Shown here in pieces: positions 61,136-64,000 of a DNA stretch of 64,000 nt. This DNA is from Biscogniauxia marginata (Eukaryota; Ascomycota; Sordariomycetes; Xylariales; Xylariaceae). The notes beneath the pieces were generated by a model. It saw only the letters and a program-made list of their open reading frames with translations, made no database searches and was not told where the DNA came from. Each line of letters starts with the position of its first letter. Position 1 is the first letter of the stretch. The stretch is taken from contig MU404076.1 in NCBI GenBank assembly GCA_022695795.1, forward strand, positions 186,001-250,000. The letters run 5' to 3'. Made by a program: the position numbers and the translations under genes.

Positions 61136-63264
61136 CTAGTTTTGCATCCTCTCGTGAGTTTCCATCAGTGATCCTGTAGAGTTGTTAGCTTTCCTGTCTG
61201 CTCCCCGTCACTATATAACATGCAAAAGGTCGTTCTTACCGATAAAACTGGTGACAAGTCTGGGCTGCACTTGGCAGATATCCTCGGGAATTAGCCAGAT
61301 TGTCGCGCCCATCTTTCTAGCAATGCTGATACTAAGCTTAGCGTTGCTGTACGCATCCTCATCGGTATGTCCAGGCGTAACCAGGTCGTAGTCGACATAG
61401 CTACTCTTCATGCCATTGAGAACATCCAGTAGGAAAACGCCAGTACCAATCGCCGGGTCCTTGAAAGAGCGAACCGACGAGTTGCGCCCTCCCTTTTTGA
61501 CGATGTCATTTGCCCATCTCACCATTTCGGCATCTGTGATCTCTCTCTTTCCGAGACGTTGGGCTAGCGACGACAGAGTCAAAGTGATGTTCTTCCGCAT
61601 GAGCTGCCAGACGAGTCCGAGCGTTAGCATCTTCTGCCCATCCGTGATATCGGCACCTTGAATGCCGACGAGAGAGAAGCCGTTCTGCTTCCCAAGTTCA
61701 ATAAGATAGTTGGTGTTCTCTATAGCCTTGAATTTCAACATCTCGCCACCATTCGCCGGCTTTTTATTCACGTGTCTCCAATTTACCGACCCCTTGATGA
61801 CTTTATCGAATGCTTGCATTAGGATAGTACCGTCGGCAAGATCATCGAAGAAAGACTGGATGGCCGGTTGTACATCGAGGCTGTTGAGCCATAACGTAAA
61901 TACTCTGGCTTCTCGTTCGCCCTCGGCATCGAAGTCTTCCACTTGCTGTTTTTCCTCCTCGGTAATGGGGTCCAAGGCCGGATGGTTGTTGAACAAGTTT
62001 GCAATGAAGGCAAGGTTGAGCTTGGGGTTTCCGGCCACTAGCGACTTTGGTGTCAGGAACTTTCGGCACCCAAGCTTGTCAGCATCGACCAGGATTTCCT
62101 CGGCTCGTTCTAGCAGATCATGGGTTTGCAGCGGAGCTCGGGTACATCCGTAGTCACGCCCAATCTGTGACAGCAAGACTGCGTAATTTTCTCCATCTTT
62201 CACGTCACTGGAGAAATTGGCAACCCGGCGGTGCCATCCAGCCTTATCGAGATGATAGTTGAACCATCTTAGAAGGATCTGCTCGGGAGGGAGGCGCAGG
62301 AACTGTTCGAGCGTCTCGTCTTCCTCGAGAAGTCGGTAAAGCTCGGGGTGCAGCTTGATATCAATCTTGCCCAAGAGACCTCTCCGAATGATCTGCCAGA
62401 TCAGGCCCAAGATTAGATGTTCTCGAACTTCGATGATATCACCGCTACCAATGTTGACGACCGAACAACCAATACCCTTCGCGGATTCAATGACAATGTT
62501 GTTGTTCTCGGTCATGTGGAAGGCATTCAACTTCTTGATCTTCTTGCCCGGGATGTTCAACACACGCTCATCGATCGTGTCTGGCACGCTGTCGTTGATG
62601 AGCTTGGCAAGCACTAGACCATCCCTGCACTCGTCAAACATCTCGAAGGTATCGGTCGGGAAGGGCAGTCGGCTCCCTACATCCTCGTCACCGGCCAAGA
62701 TAGCGTTGATATGGCGCGTGAACTCGGTTCGCTCATCTTCGTTGATGGTGTGGGTGATGTTGACATTGGAACCTTGGACGTGAATCTTACCGACGCTTCC
62801 CTTGGAAGCATGCCCGCCTGTTCTCTGGGTCACAACACGCGCAGGGGAGCCGGGCGCGGCACCACCAGTGCTCATGCGTTGTTGGGCGGGAGACGGCTCG
62901 CGGAGTTTCGCAATGAGCTGGACAACATATCAGTACAACAACAGCCGAGTCTGTGTAACTCTGTGCGACCTACCCCCACATAGTCTTCCAGTTCGACTCT
63001 TCGCGAGGAGTCGAGCTCGACCTCCTTCAGGGCTTGTCTGACTACATCGTACGGTTGTCGCTCGCTCTGCTGGGTGGCCTTGATGGCAGTAGCCTCGTCG
63101 AGGTAGCCCTTGTCGTCGACGTCGAGCTTGCGGAAGGCATCCGTCAGGGCGAAAATGTCGCCTTGCTGGAACTGAGGGTATTTCCTAGTTATGTTGGTCA
63201 ATTCCGGGAACAGGCGGTCAACGCAACGGCACCAGACTCACTTCTGCAGCCTAATGACATTCAT
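61136..63264 (-). CDS. SAC6: fimbrin/plastin, actin-bundling protein
   Basis: Four exons are inferred: 63264-63242, 63184-62974, 62917-61240 and 61173-61136 (649 aa), with introns of 56-66 nt. Fimbrin crosslinks actin filaments in patches and cables for endocytosis and polarised growth. The N terminus (MNVIRLQKKYPQF) leads into an EF-hand-like pair: the loop at 29-40 reads DVDDKGYLDEAT, and the second loop, around ELDSSRRVELED, is degenerate. Four calponin-homology domains follow, arranged as two actin-binding units. Typical words are DGLVLAKLINDSVPDTIDER, KLNAFHMTENNNIVIESAKG, NYHLDKAGW, FTLWLNSLDV and MLTLGLVWQLMRKNITLTL. The last exon supplies GSLMETHERMQN. Length is typical of the family. 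Confidence 0.96.
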
Positions 63265-64000
63265 AGCGGAAGGGTCGGCACGCCGTCGGAATCAATGATA
63301 TCTTCTCCTTGGGCAAACTGGCAGGTATGTTGATTTTTGTCGACTTGGCGTCTTGGTGGTTTCGTCTCGGGAGCGGCTCTGGCTGTATTTTCTAGTCGGG
63401 TCCGACGATGGGTGCCTGGGAAACAGCTGGTCTCGACGTGTCGGCGGGCTTAGGTAACGGTCGAGTCTCGAGTTTCCAAGAAGCTGATATCTGTGTGTGC
63501 CTACGTGTGCGTGTGCGTGTGCGTGTGTAGTGAGTGTATGTGTATGTGTATGTAGGTAGGTGGAATCAGAATGCGAAGAGCCTCGTCCAATTGAGTACAT
63601 AAAGTAGGTATTGACCAATGTGACTGGAGTTGGCGGGGGAGGGGAAAAAGCCGCTTGCCCCTTGGTTGGCTTTGGGCTCTGATGTAATGCTTCAGGTTTC
63701 CAGTTTCCAGTTTCCCAGCTGCTCATCAATCAGGCTCCCGTTCCTCGGGTCTTGGCGGTGGCGTCAGCAGTCACACCAGCCACAATTGCATACCTAATTG
63801 CGTAAGACCTGTGGCCCGACGCGCGTGCCTTATCTACCTAAGGATATTAGGCACACCATTTTGATGCTACTGTATGCCCTGTTGTCTGATTGTTTCAATA
63901 ACCGCCGATCGAAATGCGCCGTTAGCCTTAGCGTCCGTTGTGAACTGCCTTTCTATGTATGGACCTAATTTCTATTAATTTACGCCATTCATTATTCGCC
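63265..64000. other. fimbrin upstream region
   Basis: Leader and promoter of the fimbrin gene. No further gene is seen before the window end. Confidence 0.5.
63491..63553. repeat. GT-rich microsatellite (GTGTGC / GTGTAT)n
   Basis: Hexameric GTGTGC and then GTGTAT units lie about 230-290 nt upstream of the fimbrin ATG. Confidence 0.8.

Noticed and set aside
1..64000. CRISPR array or bacterial operon features
   Set aside because: All supported genes have eukaryotic structure, and no regularly spaced identical repeats were seen.

Overview
The window is genomic DNA of a filamentous ascomycete fungus (Pezizomycotina, probably a Sordariomycete; the class is an inference). The evidence is the gene structure and the gene set. 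Introns are mostly 44-120 nt, with GTRNGT donors, CTAAC-like branch points and YAG/AAG acceptors. The genes include ICE2, fimbrin, ARE-type sterol acyltransferase, an Srp1-type SR protein and secreted oxidative cellulose-degrading enzymes. I could support fourteen protein-coding genes; thirteen lie on the minus strand and one on the plus strand. No complete rRNA or tRNA gene, intact transposon or CRISPR array was found.

Layout. 1-5.7 kb: gene-free, with only decayed open frames. 5.7-20.2 kb (all minus): CorA-like Mg transporter family protein, ICE2 ER membrane protein, short-chain dehydrogenase, a Q/P-rich protein of unknown function, and a CECR5/YKR070W-type HAD hydrolase. 20.2-23.8 kb: gene-free, with a tRNA-like, Pol III-like segment beside a T run. 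23.8-26.7 kb: a large Cys/His-containing fungal protein with an unusual 561-nt intron. 26.7-38.5 kb: a long gene-poor block with several coding-like but broken segments. 38.5-45.9 kb: a ten-exon cellobiose dehydrogenase (minus) and a five-exon AA9 lytic polysaccharide monooxygenase (plus), divergently transcribed across 3.6 kb. 46.4-63.3 kb (all minus): HMCES/SRAP DNA-protein crosslink protein, ribosomal protein eL18, a YPR011c-like mitochondrial carrier, an SR splicing factor, sterol O-acyltransferase and fimbrin.

How the genes work together. Most are unrelated housekeeping genes: lipid and ER biology (ICE2, ARE), the actin cytoskeleton (fimbrin), translation (eL18), splicing (SR protein) and genome maintenance (HMCES). 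The clearest functional unit is the cellobiose dehydrogenase/AA9 pair. Both are predicted to be secreted and both keep their catalytic and cofactor residues. The heme domain of cellobiose dehydrogenase is a known electron donor to AA9 copper enzymes, so the locus looks like a compact oxidative cellulose-cleavage module next to a decayed, gene-poor region. I did not find a convincing wholly new system; this pair and several gene-structure oddities are the best leads.
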